Shown one piece after another: positions 1 to 8,025 of a stretch of 49,950 nt of DNA. How positions within the stretch are numbered: position 1 is the first letter of the stretch; each line of letters begins with the position of its first letter. Source of the DNA: an uncultured Alphaproteobacteria bacterium (GTDB lineage Bacteria; Pseudomonadota; Alphaproteobacteria; CAAHEQ01; UBA3637); contig CALARE010000088.1 in the NCBI GenBank assembly GCA_937888725.1, forward strand, positions 1 through 49,950, written 5' to 3'. The position numbers and the translations under genes were made by a program. Below the pieces are notes generated by a model. That model worked only from the letters and a program-made list of their open reading frames with translations. It was not told the origin of the DNA and made no database searches.

Positions 1-43
1 TACCTTTATATTTTATTTGTTCTTGAATACTAGAATATTGCAT
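1..43 (-). CDS. Start of a gene truncated by the left edge
   Basis: An ATG at 43-41 on the minus strand opens a frame with no stop through base 1 (14 codons, beginning MQYSSIQEQI). It lies 6 bases after the stop of the metallopeptidase-like gene at 50-1069 and has an AGG-containing ribosome site in that gap, so it is probably the next gene of the same operon. The product cannot be identified from 14 residues; chance openness over 43 bases is possible. Confidence 0.4.
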   Translation of the reverse strand, partial: MQYSSIQEQIKYKG

Positions 44-49
44 AATAAC

Positions 50-1069
50 CTATTCTTTTTGTTGTTGTAATATTTGAAAAAGAAGTGTTTTTTTATTTTT
101 TATTTTAAGGTTAAGACACGAAATAGGAATGTGTGTTTGATTTGTGTAATACGCATTCACAAAAGGGATACTTTCTAATTCTTTTTTAAGATCTGGATTA
201 TTAAAATCTGTGCTAAGATCTGTTTCATCAACATAATAATTTGCACGCCACTCTTTTATATGTTTATTTAAGCAAGAAATATCGTATGCTTTTAAGGTGT
301 TAGGAACAAATTTATTTAAAATTTGTAAACGATGCTCTTTTTTATGTGTGAGGAGACATCGCATTAAAATACCAACGGCTTGTTTTTCTGCATAGCACAA
401 TGCCTCTCGTTGATTTGGAAAATGCTTATCTTTATTTAAATCATATCGTTTTGAAATAATTTTAGAAATAAAAGCAAGATTTCTATCATCTGTATAAAAA
501 GAATATGTTTTTGCCATAAAAGCATTTAGATGTGATGCAATAATAAAATCAACAGCTTTGGCATGAGCTTCTGCCAGTTTGTGCATGTGCGGGAAAAGGA
601 CTCTAAAATTGAATAAGCCATCATACCCTTGTTTTAAATGGAGATATTCATGAATGAATGTTGGCGTTTTCCATTCTGTTGGTAAAAGGATGGTATTTGT
701 GACCTCTTTTGACATATATTTTTCTTTTATTTTTCCAAGGACTTCTAAATAGGGTTGTGTTTGAATATTTGCGGAAATAATTTTGCTTTTAAATAAGTTA
801 GCAATAAGAGGTGATAAATAAGAGATAATTAAAATATCTTGCAAAACCTTTTCTTGTTTTTTGTATGGAATATGTGAAAAATCAATTTGCTGGACAAGTT
901 GTTTGATATTTTTAATTGTTAAATTATCAGAAAGGTAACCAGATTGCTCATTGTTTTGAAAATAAATAAGATTTGCAAGAACAAAGTCTGAAACACTTTG
1001 ATTGAAAGATGTTTTAGTCTCTGTTTTTTTTATATGTTGAAGGATACTATTATAAAGGATATTAAACAT
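50..1069 (-). CDS. Putative zinc metallopeptidase, paralogue 1 (cytosolic form)
   Basis: I do not recognise a named family with certainty; it may belong to a bacterial DUF of putative metallopeptidases such as DUF6782. HEYLH at residues 140-144 is a canonical HExxH zinc motif, and Glu167 in LAEAHA lies 27 residues after the first His, a plausible third zinc ligand (gluzincin style). HEYLH is followed by the KQxxDG signature shared with the next two genes. The C-terminus has the shared PFVNAYYTNQTHIP block. Unlike its two paralogues it has no N-terminal membrane hairpin and is shorter (339 residues). Its ATG overlaps the stop of the upstream paralogue by one base (TAATG), so translation is probably coupled. 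Substrate unknown. Confidence 0.75.
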   Translation of the reverse strand: MFNILYNSILQHIKKTETKTSFNQSVSDFVLANLIYFQNNEQSGYLSDNLTIKNIKQLVQQIDFSHIPYKKQEKVLQDILIISYLSPLIANLFKSKIISANIQTQPYLEVLGKIKEKYMSKEVTNTILLPTEWKTPTFIHEYLHLKQGYDGLFNFRVLFPHMHKLAEAHAKAVDFIIASHLNAFMAKTYSFYTDDRNLAFISKIISKRYDLNKDKHFPNQREALCYAEKQAVGILMRCLLTHKKEHRLQILNKFVPNTLKAYDISCLNKHIKEWRANYYVDETDLSTDFNNPDLKKELESIPFVNAYYTNQTHIPISCLNLKIKNKKTLLFQILQQQKE

Positions 1070-2331
1070 TATTCTTTTTGCCTAGTTGTTTTTTGATAGG
1101 TATAAAGAGCATTGTAAGGGTTTTTTTTAGATAATTTAATTTCACTAATTGATTGTGGAACCCCTGTTTCATTTGTAAAATATGCTTCAAAAAGAGGTAC
1201 TCTTTCTAAATCTTGTTGAACAATTTGGGGTTGATGTTGGAGAATATTGTTGATTTTTTTCTCATGCATTAAAACATGTTCATTGATGTATATATTTCTC
1301 CATCTGGATATATAGGCATTAAAATCAATCCTGTCGTTGTATGTTAAGTTTTTTTTGCAAGCATTTTTAAAAATTTCTTCACGTTTTTGTTCATCGCTTT
1401 CTAATAGGCATTTCATTAAAACACCTATTAAAAGTTCTTCTCCCTTTGCCTGTTGTTCTCTTTCTGAAAGAGTTGGATATTTCTTTTTTATGTGATTAAG
1501 TTGGGTATAAAAAAGATCTTTTTCCCATTTGGGTAGGGGATTTTTTGTTTTATTAACTTTTGCATAGCCTTGGTACAGGTTGAATTTTGTAATAAAATTA
1601 ATCCCTTCAGCTTGTGCTTCATTTAAAAGATGCGTATAATGATAAAAATATTTTGATGCATGAGCACCATCATAGGCTTGTTTAAGGTGGAAAATTTCAT
1701 GTGCAATCGCAATAGGATCTTCTGGAATTTTGAGCGATATTAACCCATTAGAAATAATCTCAGGCAAAAACTTAGCAGTACCTTGAAAATTTAACTCGTT
1801 ATCGATTCTAATGGTGGATGTTTGAAAATCGCTTTTAATAATTTTAGCAACAAAGGGGCTTAAATCTGAAACAATAATAATATTTTGCAAAATAAGATGT
1901 TGTTCTTCTTCCTTTAAGTTTGAAAAATCTAGTTTTTGAACAAGATTTTTAATGTCGTTTGGTGTGAGTGGGTTATAGATATCGTTGCTACAATCTCTTG
2001 GCATATTACCATAAGAAAGTTGTGCAAGAATATTGTCGGAAACGGTTGGTGTTCGTTTCTTATTTTTTGGTAGTTTTTTTATTTCTTTTAATGAGATACC
2101 AAGCAGTGATAAGGAAAAAAAAGCCAAGAGGAGGTGCTGTAGCTTATCTAAAAAAAAGGAGAGTGATTTTTTTTCAGAAGTGTCATTTTTTAATTTATAA
2201 AAAAAGATAGTTCCTTGTACACAAGAAAATAAAGCTGACGCTGTAAAACACAGGTATAGCATTTGTTTTAATCTTTTTGTTTTTGTGATGATGTAATCTC
2301 TCAAATTGGAGGTAGTCATGCTTGTTCTCAC
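1069..2331 (-). CDS. Putative membrane-anchored zinc metallopeptidase, paralogue 2
   Basis: This 420-residue protein is homologous to the genes on either side. Two hydrophobic segments (about residues 24-45 and 66-82) form an N-terminal membrane hairpin, leaving the rest probably cytosolic. HEIFH at 211-215 is followed by LKQAYDG, and Glu238 in NEAQA is again 27 residues after the first His. The C-terminal block reads PLFEAYFTNETGVP. The GTG start overlaps the upstream stop by four bases (GTGA); an in-frame ATG four codons later (2319) is the alternative. Zinc binding and proteolysis are inferred from the motif only; the substrate is unknown. Confidence 0.75.
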   Translation of the reverse strand: MRTSMTTSNLRDYIITKTKRLKQMLYLCFTASALFSCVQGTIFFYKLKNDTSEKKSLSFFLDKLQHLLLAFFSLSLLGISLKEIKKLPKNKKRTPTVSDNILAQLSYGNMPRDCSNDIYNPLTPNDIKNLVQKLDFSNLKEEEQHLILQNIIIVSDLSPFVAKIIKSDFQTSTIRIDNELNFQGTAKFLPEIISNGLISLKIPEDPIAIAHEIFHLKQAYDGAHASKYFYHYTHLLNEAQAEGINFITKFNLYQGYAKVNKTKNPLPKWEKDLFYTQLNHIKKKYPTLSEREQQAKGEELLIGVLMKCLLESDEQKREEIFKNACKKNLTYNDRIDFNAYISRWRNIYINEHVLMHEKKINNILQHQPQIVQQDLERVPLFEAYFTNETGVPQSISEIKLSKKNPYNALYTYQKTTRQKE

Positions 2332-3521
2332 TGTTTTTGAAGTTGTTGGAATGCGTGTTGCATTGTTTTAAAGGGATTATCTGCGGTTGTTTTTATTTCT
2401 GAAATATGAAAGGGAATATCAGTGTTCGCTTGATAATAAGAATTAAAATAGGGGATAAGATGGACTTCTTTTGAGTTGAAATTTTCTAAATTGCTATACT
2501 TATAAGTAAATTTTTTTAATTTCTTATTTTCATAAGACATGTTGAAAAGGAGACTATAATGGTAAATAAATAATAACTCAGATGAAGATAATACATTTGG
2601 ACAATAACGATTCAATATATCTTCTTTTTTGTTAATATCAGATCCTGCAATCAAATATTTTGTCATGATGACTTGAAAGTCTTTCTCAGCAAGATATTTC
2701 AAGGAAATATGATTAAGGTTCGGGTGTTTTATCTGTTGTTGCAAGAAACGGTAGTCAATGATTTTTGATACCCACTGATGAATATTTTTATTGGGATTTT
2801 CTTTTTGATATTTGAGATATTCAAGTAGAATATCTAAAGTTTTTGCCTGAGCTTCGTTGATAAAATTAATGCAAGGAAAAAGTTTTTTTGCAAAAAATGC
2901 CCCGTCGGCGGTTTGTTTTGAATGTAAAATTTCATGTAATAGTGTACATGTATCTGTTTTTTCTTTTAGCTGAATGATTGCTTTTGCTAAGAGTTTGTAA
3001 TTATGTGAAAAGACCCCTTCTTTACTTAAAGAAGAAACAGGCACAATTTTACTTTGAACCATATCGTTTTTTAACAATTTGCTAATAAAAGGTGATTGTG
3101 TTGAAAAATAAATTAGATCTTGTAAAAGAGATTGCTGTGCTTTTTTGTCAATGTTTGAAAAATCAATGTTTGTGACTAATTTTTCAACATCTTTTTGCAT
3201 CAAGGGTGCGTATTCATCGCAAATATCTGATCTTGGATAAGTAAGCTGATTTAAAACATCATCTGTAACTGTTTTTTTTACGTTTTTTTTTAGGCTTAAC
3301 AAAAGTGTGGAAGAAAGACCAAAATAACAAAAAAAACAAAAAGTACCAAATAAATTGATGAAGCTTGTTGGTGTTTTTTTATCATTATCGTGATGCATAT
3401 TGTGATAAGTTTGATAAGAAAAAAACATTGATAACGCAGATAACCCCATTATTTGCGATATTAATATTTTTTTTGTATTTTTTTGAATGCGATTTTTTAA
3501 AAAATTGTCTGTTGCCAACAC
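2328..3521 (-). CDS. Putative membrane-anchored zinc metallopeptidase, paralogue 3
   Basis: First complete gene of the minus-strand run, 397 residues. Hydrophobic segments near residues 19-36 and 54-76 form a membrane hairpin. HEILH at 196-200 is followed by SKQTADG, and Glu223 in NEAQA keeps the 27-residue spacing of the other two paralogues. The C-terminal block is PYFNSYYQANTDIP. The GTG start at 3521 is chosen because an AGGAG ribosome site lies six bases upstream; the nearby ATG at 3523 is out of frame. The ribosome site is inside an inverted repeat (separate entry). Function beyond probable zinc peptidase is unknown. Confidence 0.75.
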   Translation of the reverse strand: MLATDNFLKNRIQKNTKKILISQIMGLSALSMFFSYQTYHNMHHDNDKKTPTSFINLFGTFCFFCYFGLSSTLLLSLKKNVKKTVTDDVLNQLTYPRSDICDEYAPLMQKDVEKLVTNIDFSNIDKKAQQSLLQDLIYFSTQSPFISKLLKNDMVQSKIVPVSSLSKEGVFSHNYKLLAKAIIQLKEKTDTCTLLHEILHSKQTADGAFFAKKLFPCINFINEAQAKTLDILLEYLKYQKENPNKNIHQWVSKIIDYRFLQQQIKHPNLNHISLKYLAEKDFQVIMTKYLIAGSDINKKEDILNRYCPNVLSSSELLFIYHYSLLFNMSYENKKLKKFTYKYSNLENFNSKEVHLIPYFNSYYQANTDIPFHISEIKTTADNPFKTMQHAFQQLQKQ

Positions 3522-3524
3522 ATG

Positions 3525-3548
3525 ATACTCCTATTAAATAAGGAGTAT
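3525..3548 (-). promoter_or_regulatory. Inverted repeat overlapping the ribosome site of the first metallopeptidase gene
   Basis: On the minus strand ATACTCCT (3548-3541) and AGGAGTAT (3532-3525) are perfect 8-base inverted repeats around an 8-base AT-only loop. The 3' arm contains the AGGAG ribosome site for the GTG at 3521. A transcript could therefore hide its own ribosome site. The pairing is visible; a regulatory role is inference. Confidence 0.5.
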
Positions 3549-3579
3549 AGCATAAAAACAAAATTCCGTCAAGTTTTAT

Positions 3580-4188
3580 TTATAATCCAGTTGTTTTTGA
3601 GATTAAAATGGTGACGTTTGTGATGAAAAGTTTGGCGGCTATAGCGATTAAAATAATACCAAAGAACTTTTGCAACATATAAATAACGCTTTTACCAAGG
3701 ATGGCTTCAATTTTTTCAACAAAGCGTAAAACAAAATAAATGACAACAACATTTGCAATCATAGCAAAAATCATATTCAGATCACTATATTGTGAACGAA
3801 TGGACAGTAATGTTGTTAAAACACCAGCCCCTGTTAACAGTGGGAATACAATAGGGATAAATGTAGCATCTTTTGTGCTAGAAGGTCCGCCAGATTTAAA
3901 AATTTCAACATCAAGTATCATTTCAAGCCCAATTAAAAAGACAACCAGAGAACCTGCAATCGCAAAAGAGGATATGTCTAAATGAAAAAGGGATAAAAAG
4001 GCTTCTCCAATATAGAAAAAGCCAAATAGCATCATGGCTGAAAGAATGGTTGCTCTATTTGTGTTGATATAACTGCCACGCCTTTTTGTGGATAAAATGG
4101 TTGGAATGGAACCAACACTATCAATAGCGGCAAAAATAACCAAAAATGCACTCAAAAACTGTTGAAAATCAAAATTTGAAATAAACAT
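3580..4188 (-). CDS. MarC-family (UPF0056) integral membrane protein
   Basis: The 202-residue protein is almost wholly hydrophobic, with about six membrane segments. The N-terminal stretch FAAIDSVGSIPTIL and the central FPLLTGAGVLTTLLS are typical of MarC/YchE/YhgN proteins, once linked to multiple antibiotic resistance and sometimes called NAAT-type transporters. Length fits the family (about 200). The true substrate is not established for most members. It stands alone between the metallopeptidase run and a lipoprotein gene, all on the minus strand. Confidence 0.85.
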   Translation of the reverse strand: MFISNFDFQQFLSAFLVIFAAIDSVGSIPTILSTKRRGSYINTNRATILSAMMLFGFFYIGEAFLSLFHLDISSFAIAGSLVVFLIGLEMILDVEIFKSGGPSSTKDATFIPIVFPLLTGAGVLTTLLSIRSQYSDLNMIFAMIANVVVIYFVLRFVEKIEAILGKSVIYMLQKFFGIILIAIAAKLFITNVTILISKTTGL

Positions 4189-4246
4189 TTAGTCCTCATA
4201 TTTAATGCGTAAACATAGATATTTTTTGCATAAATGCTAATGGAAT

Positions 4247-4624
4247 TTAATCAGAAATAGGGGTGTGTTCTAATTTAATTGTTTGACCATTCTTAAGTGT
4301 GAGTATAAGGGTGTTGTCTTCTTTTGTAAAGTGGGTAATTTGGGATAATAAATGAAACCAATCTTGTTCCGCTTTCATTTCATTTTCTGGCCCCATCATC
4401 ATCGTTGCCCCTGCTGGGTGAAAAGTAATTTTATTATTTTGAATTGAATATGTGCCAAAATAATTATTAACAACTTTTCCATAATAACGATTTTCATCTT
4501 TATCAAAAGCAATTGTTATTGGTGTATTGTTTAACTGATATTGATAGGTTGTTCCATTTAATTTTTCACCATTTGCTTGACAAGCAGTTAAAAACAAGAG
4601 GGATAATAAAAATATTTTTTTCAT
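4247..4624 (-). CDS. Small lipoprotein, function unknown
   Basis: A 125-residue precursor with a lipoprotein signal: positive MKK, hydrophobic core, and lipobox LTAC with Cys15. The mature part resembles a small beta-rich domain with a short repeated pattern (GTTYQYQLNN; GTYSIQNNKITFHP) seen in many META/HslJ-like or lipocalin-like lipoproteins, but I cannot assign a family. Ribosome site GGAG lies just upstream. It is divergent from the lipoprotein at 4731, the two sharing a 106-base promoter interval. Confidence 0.7.
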   Translation of the reverse strand: MKKIFLLSLLFLTACQANGEKLNGTTYQYQLNNTPITIAFDKDENRYYGKVVNNYFGTYSIQNNKITFHPAGATMMMGPENEMKAEQDWFHLLSQITHFTKEDNTLILTLKNGQTIKLEHTPISD

Positions 4625-4730
4625 GTTACGCTCCTTTTCCTTTTCATTTTAGAAGTGTTTTATTGAAAATGCAAATTTTTCTTGCAAACTTTAATGAAAA
4701 ATTTTAAAAAAAGAGAGAGGAGAATTTGAA

Positions 4731-5117
4731 ATGCGTATCGTTTTTAGTTTTGCTATGTTATTGCTTTTGACCTCTTGCACGATGTCATATAATACGCAAA
4801 ATCCAACAAATGAAAAGTATCAAGAAGTGTTGGATAATTGGCTTGAAAAGGATAAAGATGAACTTTTATCTGTGTGGGGAAAGCCATCTTATGATTATAT
4901 GAAGGATGATATAAATTATGTTGTGTATATGAAAAATAAAATGCAACCAGTTGCACAAGGCAATAAAATAGAGAGAATGCCAAGAATGGCTTTTGATCGC
5001 CCTTTTTTTAAAGAGGAAACGGCAACGGTTTCTAAAGGATGTACAACTGTTTTTATTATTCAAGACGACTATATTCGTCAATGGCGTTATGAAGGATCGG
5101 CCTGTCAGGCATATTAA
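4731..5117 (+). CDS. Small lipoprotein, BamE/SmpA-like in layout
   Basis: A 128-residue precursor with lipobox LTSC (Cys16). The mature segment includes ELLSVWGKPSYDY, which recalls the KxxVxxxLGxP motif of outer-membrane lipoproteins of the SmpA/OmlA (BamE) group, followed by beta-strand-like sequence and a Cys pair (KGCTTVF, GSACQAY) that could form a disulphide in the periplasm. Ribosome site GAGGAG lies upstream of the ATG. The family assignment is tentative. It is followed after 14 bases by the S66 peptidase gene on the same strand. Confidence 0.7.
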   Translation: MRIVFSFAMLLLLTSCTMSYNTQNPTNEKYQEVLDNWLEKDKDELLSVWGKPSYDYMKDDINYVVYMKNKMQPVAQGNKIERMPRMAFDRPFFKEETATVSKGCTTVFIIQDDYIRQWRYEGSACQAY

Positions 5118-5131
5118 TAAAAAGGGGTATT

Positions 5132-6205
5132 ATGCAACAATTGATAAAACCAAACGCATTGAAAAAGGGGGATAAAGTCGCTGTTGTTTCTCTTTCTTCA
5201 GGTGTGACAAGTCTTTTTAAAGAACGGTATTTAAAGGCAAAAAAACAGTTTGAAGAAACGTTTGAAGTTCAGCTTGTTGAGATGCCACATACACTTGATT
5301 CAATTGAGGCGGTTTATCAAAATCCTAAAAACCGTCTTGATGATTTGATGCAAGCATTTTTAAACCCTGAAATAAGAGCTATTTTAACAACGATTGGTGG
5401 AGATGATACAATTCGTCTTTTGCCGTTGATGAATAAGACACATTTTGAAATTATTAAAAATAACCCTAAAATTTTTATGGGGATGAGCGATACAACCGTA
5501 AATCATTTTATGTGTCTTAAAGCAGGTGTTTCAAGTTTTTATACGCCTTCACTTTTATTTGGATATGGTGAAAATGGGGGTATTCCAGATTATATTGTTC
5601 AAAATACAAAAAAAATGTTATTTCAATCTCAAGTAGTTGGCAACCTCTCACAAAGTGACTTTTATATTACACAATGGTGTGATTGGTTGACTGAAAATCA
5701 TCTTATGCGTCGCAAAAGAGCTTCATCAGATTGGTGTTTTTTAGGGGCCCAAAAGACCGTTTCTGGTCGATTAATTGGTGGTTGTTTTGAGGTCTTAAAT
5801 TTTTTGAATGGAACAAGCTTGTGGCCTAATTTATCTCAGTGGAAAGATACAATTTTATTTATTGAAACAAGCGAAGATATGCCAAAACCAGTAGAATTGA
5901 TTTATTTTTTTAGAAATTTGGCTGTTCAAGGCATATTATCTGAGATAAAAGGGATTTTGCTTGCTCGGCCAGGAGGTGAATTTTCCTCTTTTGAAAAAGT
6001 AAAAGAAGAACAATTTATTGCCAACTATTGTGATTATGAAAATGCGGTTTTAAAGGTGTTAGAAGAATTTGAAATTTCTATACCTGTTGTTTCAAGGTTA
6101 GATTTTGGTCATACAGTACCTCAATTTATTTTGCCTTACGGTGCGTTGACACAGATTAATCCATTGAAAAAAAGTATAACAATTTTAGAATGTGGAGTTG
6201 TATAA
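5132..6205 (+). CDS. S66-family serine carboxypeptidase (LD-carboxypeptidase / MccF-like)
   Basis: Family S66 enzymes are cytosolic Ser-Glu-His hydrolases: LdcA trims the D-Ala from L,D-tetrapeptides during murein recycling, and MccF cleaves microcin C-type aminoacyl-nucleotides, giving immunity. Visible here are the nucleophile motif GMSD (Ser119), an acidic ETSEDM stretch (Glu245/Glu248) and FGHTVPQ with His327. The length (357 residues) and the inserted segment around residues 170-200 favour the longer MccF-like branch over short LdcA. There is no signal peptide. It heads a close-packed run with Nudix, kinase and HAD genes; the Nudix start overlaps its stop by one base. Confidence 0.85.
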   Translation: MQQLIKPNALKKGDKVAVVSLSSGVTSLFKERYLKAKKQFEETFEVQLVEMPHTLDSIEAVYQNPKNRLDDLMQAFLNPEIRAILTTIGGDDTIRLLPLMNKTHFEIIKNNPKIFMGMSDTTVNHFMCLKAGVSSFYTPSLLFGYGENGGIPDYIVQNTKKMLFQSQVVGNLSQSDFYITQWCDWLTENHLMRRKRASSDWCFLGAQKTVSGRLIGGCFEVLNFLNGTSLWPNLSQWKDTILFIETSEDMPKPVELIYFFRNLAVQGILSEIKGILLARPGGEFSSFEKVKEEQFIANYCDYENAVLKVLEEFEISIPVVSRLDFGHTVPQFILPYGALTQINPLKKSITILECGVV

Positions 6206-6666
6206 TGACAGACATTCATCAAACCCCTTATATTGGTGTGCATTTAATGTTAATACGGGATGGTAAACTTTTATTGCAAGAGCGAAAAGGTGGTTTTACG
6301 GATGGATATTTTACGCCTGTTTCGGGACATGTTGATAAAGGGGAGGGGGTTATTGATGCACTTATTCGTGAATCAAAAGAAGAAGCTGGTATTACACTTA
6401 AAAAAGAAACACTCAAAATAAAAGTTATTGCCCATTTATTAGATGCTCCCTATAAAGGAAGGCGAGCTGATATTATCAATTATTTTGTTTTTACAGATAC
6501 TTATGATGGTGTGATTGAAAATAAGGAACCTGATAAAACAAAAACATTGGCTTTTTATGATTTAAATGCGTTGCCAGATAAATTAATGAGCCATATTTTT
6601 GAAGTATTAAAGGCATATGAAAGAGGGGATAATTATATTGTAATTAATTATCTAGATAATCGATGA
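6205..6666 (+). CDS. Nudix hydrolase
   Basis: A complete Nudix box runs from residue 41: G-x5-E-x7-RE-x2-EE-x-G with the ends GHVDKGE and RESKEEAGI, binding divalent metal and hydrolysing a nucleoside diphosphate linked to another moiety. The 153-residue length is that of a single domain. The ATG at 6205 is chosen over an upstream in-frame ATG at 6190 because it overlaps the S66 stop as TAATG. The gene end overlaps the next start by four bases (ATGA). Substrate cannot be told from sequence; the cassette context suggests small-molecule or nucleotide clean-up. Confidence 0.9.
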   Translation: MTDIHQTPYIGVHLMLIRDGKLLLQERKGGFTDGYFTPVSGHVDKGEGVIDALIRESKEEAGITLKKETLKIKVIAHLLDAPYKGRRADIINYFVFTDTYDGVIENKEPDKTKTLAFYDLNALPDKLMSHIFEVLKAYERGDNYIVINYLDNR

Positions 6667-7187
6667 AAAAAGTATATATTATGGGTTCGGGTGGTACGGG
6701 TAAAACCACTTTGTCAAAGTTATTAATGCAAAAATATAAGTGTCCATATTTAGAGTTGGATGACATTTATTGGGATAATTCAAAACAGAATAAAGCCTAT
6801 AATGTTAAGACGGACAAACAGGTCCGTGATAAGATACTAAAAGATTTTTTAGAAAAAAATCAAACATGGATTATTGATGGTGTCTATTATAAAGAATGGG
6901 TTTACCCTATTTTTAAATCTGTAGATATGGTGTTAATTTTAAAGCCATGGTTTATTTTATCCCAATTAAGATGTATTAAACGTGATATTATTAAAAGTTT
7001 TAACGGTGAGCGAGTAGGGGGTATTGTTGCTCTTTACCATCTGTTAAAGTGGAATATAAAATATCGTTATATGATTTTACCCGTTGTTGAAAGGTACTTG
7101 AATGAAAAGAAGATACCCTATCAAATTTTGCATACAAAAGAGATTGAACAATTAATTGCTGATTTGCGTTCACAAAAAGAGTTTTAG
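6663..7187 (+). CDS. P-loop kinase, FlaR/topology-modulation-protein-like
   Basis: The 174-residue protein opens with a Walker A loop GSGGTGKTT (residues 8-16) and has ELDDIYWDNS shortly after, an arrangement typical of the adenylate-kinase-like proteins annotated FlaR or 'DNA topology modulation protein'. The DDIYW segment usually binds the phosphoryl acceptor. True substrate unknown; a small nucleotide or nucleoside is likely. It overlaps the Nudix gene by four bases, so the two are probably translated together. Confidence 0.8.
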   Translation: MKKVYIMGSGGTGKTTLSKLLMQKYKCPYLELDDIYWDNSKQNKAYNVKTDKQVRDKILKDFLEKNQTWIIDGVYYKEWVYPIFKSVDMVLILKPWFILSQLRCIKRDIIKSFNGERVGGIVALYHLLKWNIKYRYMILPVVERYLNEKKIPYQILHTKEIEQLIADLRSQKEF

Positions 7188-7188
7188 T

Positions 7189-7217
7189 TTGACAAAAAAG
7201 GCATCTCGTTATATAAA
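7189..7217 (+). promoter_or_regulatory. Promoter of the HAD gene
   Basis: TTGACA (7189-7194) and TATAAA (7212-7217) are separated by 17 bases. Transcription would begin near 7224, essentially at the AAGGAG ribosome site (7223-7228), giving an unusually short leader before the ATG at 7235. Confidence 0.55.
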
Positions 7218-7234
7218 AAATTAAGGAGTTATTG

Positions 7235-7834
7235 ATGCATTATTTGATGGATTTAGACAACACATTGCTTGATACATACCATATTGATGAAAATGGAAAT
7301 TTACATTTTCATTGGGCACAGGATTTTGAAAAAGATTTTGGGGTATCGGCACATGTATTGCAAGATTTGTTTCAAGGACCTTTTTTAATTGCGTTGCAAC
7401 GGACAAAAAATTTGGAACGGTTTGTTGCTCCTTTTTTAGAAAAATATCAGATTGCTATTTCGGTTGGTGATTTTATTGAATACTGGCTTTCAAGAGATAT
7501 GAGAGTTAATGATGAAATTTGGCAATGGATAAAAGAGGAGAAACAAAGAGGGCATACATTTCATATTGCGTCTAACCAACCACATATCCGAATGGATTAT
7601 TTGTTGGAACATTTACCCGAATGGCATCATGTTTTTGATTTTGTTTTTACATCAGCACGCCTTGGTGTTTCAAAATCTGATCCAGCCTTTTTTATTTATG
7701 CTAAAAATTATTTAAAAATACCGTTTTCTGAAATGTGTTTAATTGATGATTCGATTGAAAATATAGAAGTTTCAAAATCATTGGGTATGAACGGGGTATT
7801 GTTTCGCTCATTAGATGATTTAAAAAAGATTTAA
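7235..7834 (+). CDS. HAD-superfamily phosphatase (pyrimidine 5'-nucleotidase-like)
   Basis: HAD motif I is MDLDNTLLDT (Asp6, Asp8), motif II is in HIASNQPH, motif III is the Lys in GVSKSDPAFF and motif IV is LIDDSIENI. The arrangement with a small helical cap between motifs I and II matches subfamily I HADs such as YjjG or pyrimidine 5'-nucleotidases, acting on small phosphorylated metabolites in the cytosol. Start: the ATG at 7235 has AAGGAG at a good distance; a TTG one codon earlier is less likely. Length 199 residues is usual. It follows the kinase after 47 bases with its own promoter. Confidence 0.85.
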   Translation: MHYLMDLDNTLLDTYHIDENGNLHFHWAQDFEKDFGVSAHVLQDLFQGPFLIALQRTKNLERFVAPFLEKYQIAISVGDFIEYWLSRDMRVNDEIWQWIKEEKQRGHTFHIASNQPHIRMDYLLEHLPEWHHVFDFVFTSARLGVSKSDPAFFIYAKNYLKIPFSEMCLIDDSIENIEVSKSLGMNGVLFRSLDDLKKI

Positions 7835-8025
7835 GCATATACTTGAATTAAAACAAAACCTGATGTTTGATGTACGCGTTGTAAATGGGGCTTAAAATTG
7901 ACAGACGCCTTTATTTATATTTGCTCTATAGCGAATATAAATGGCATTTATTTAGATATTACTTTTCGCTAAAAAGAAGAAATTAATAAAACGAATTTTG
8001 AACCGTTTGTAATGAAAGATGAATT
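7835..8025. other. Non-coding gap with a strong stem-loop
   Basis: No credible frame. It holds a near-perfect inverted repeat at 7913-7942: a 13-base arm ATTTATATTTGCT, a CTAT loop and AGCGAATATAAAT, with one G-T pair. No T-run follows on either strand, so it is not a standard terminator. It separates the HAD gene from the convergent microprotein gene at 8026. Confidence 0.6.
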
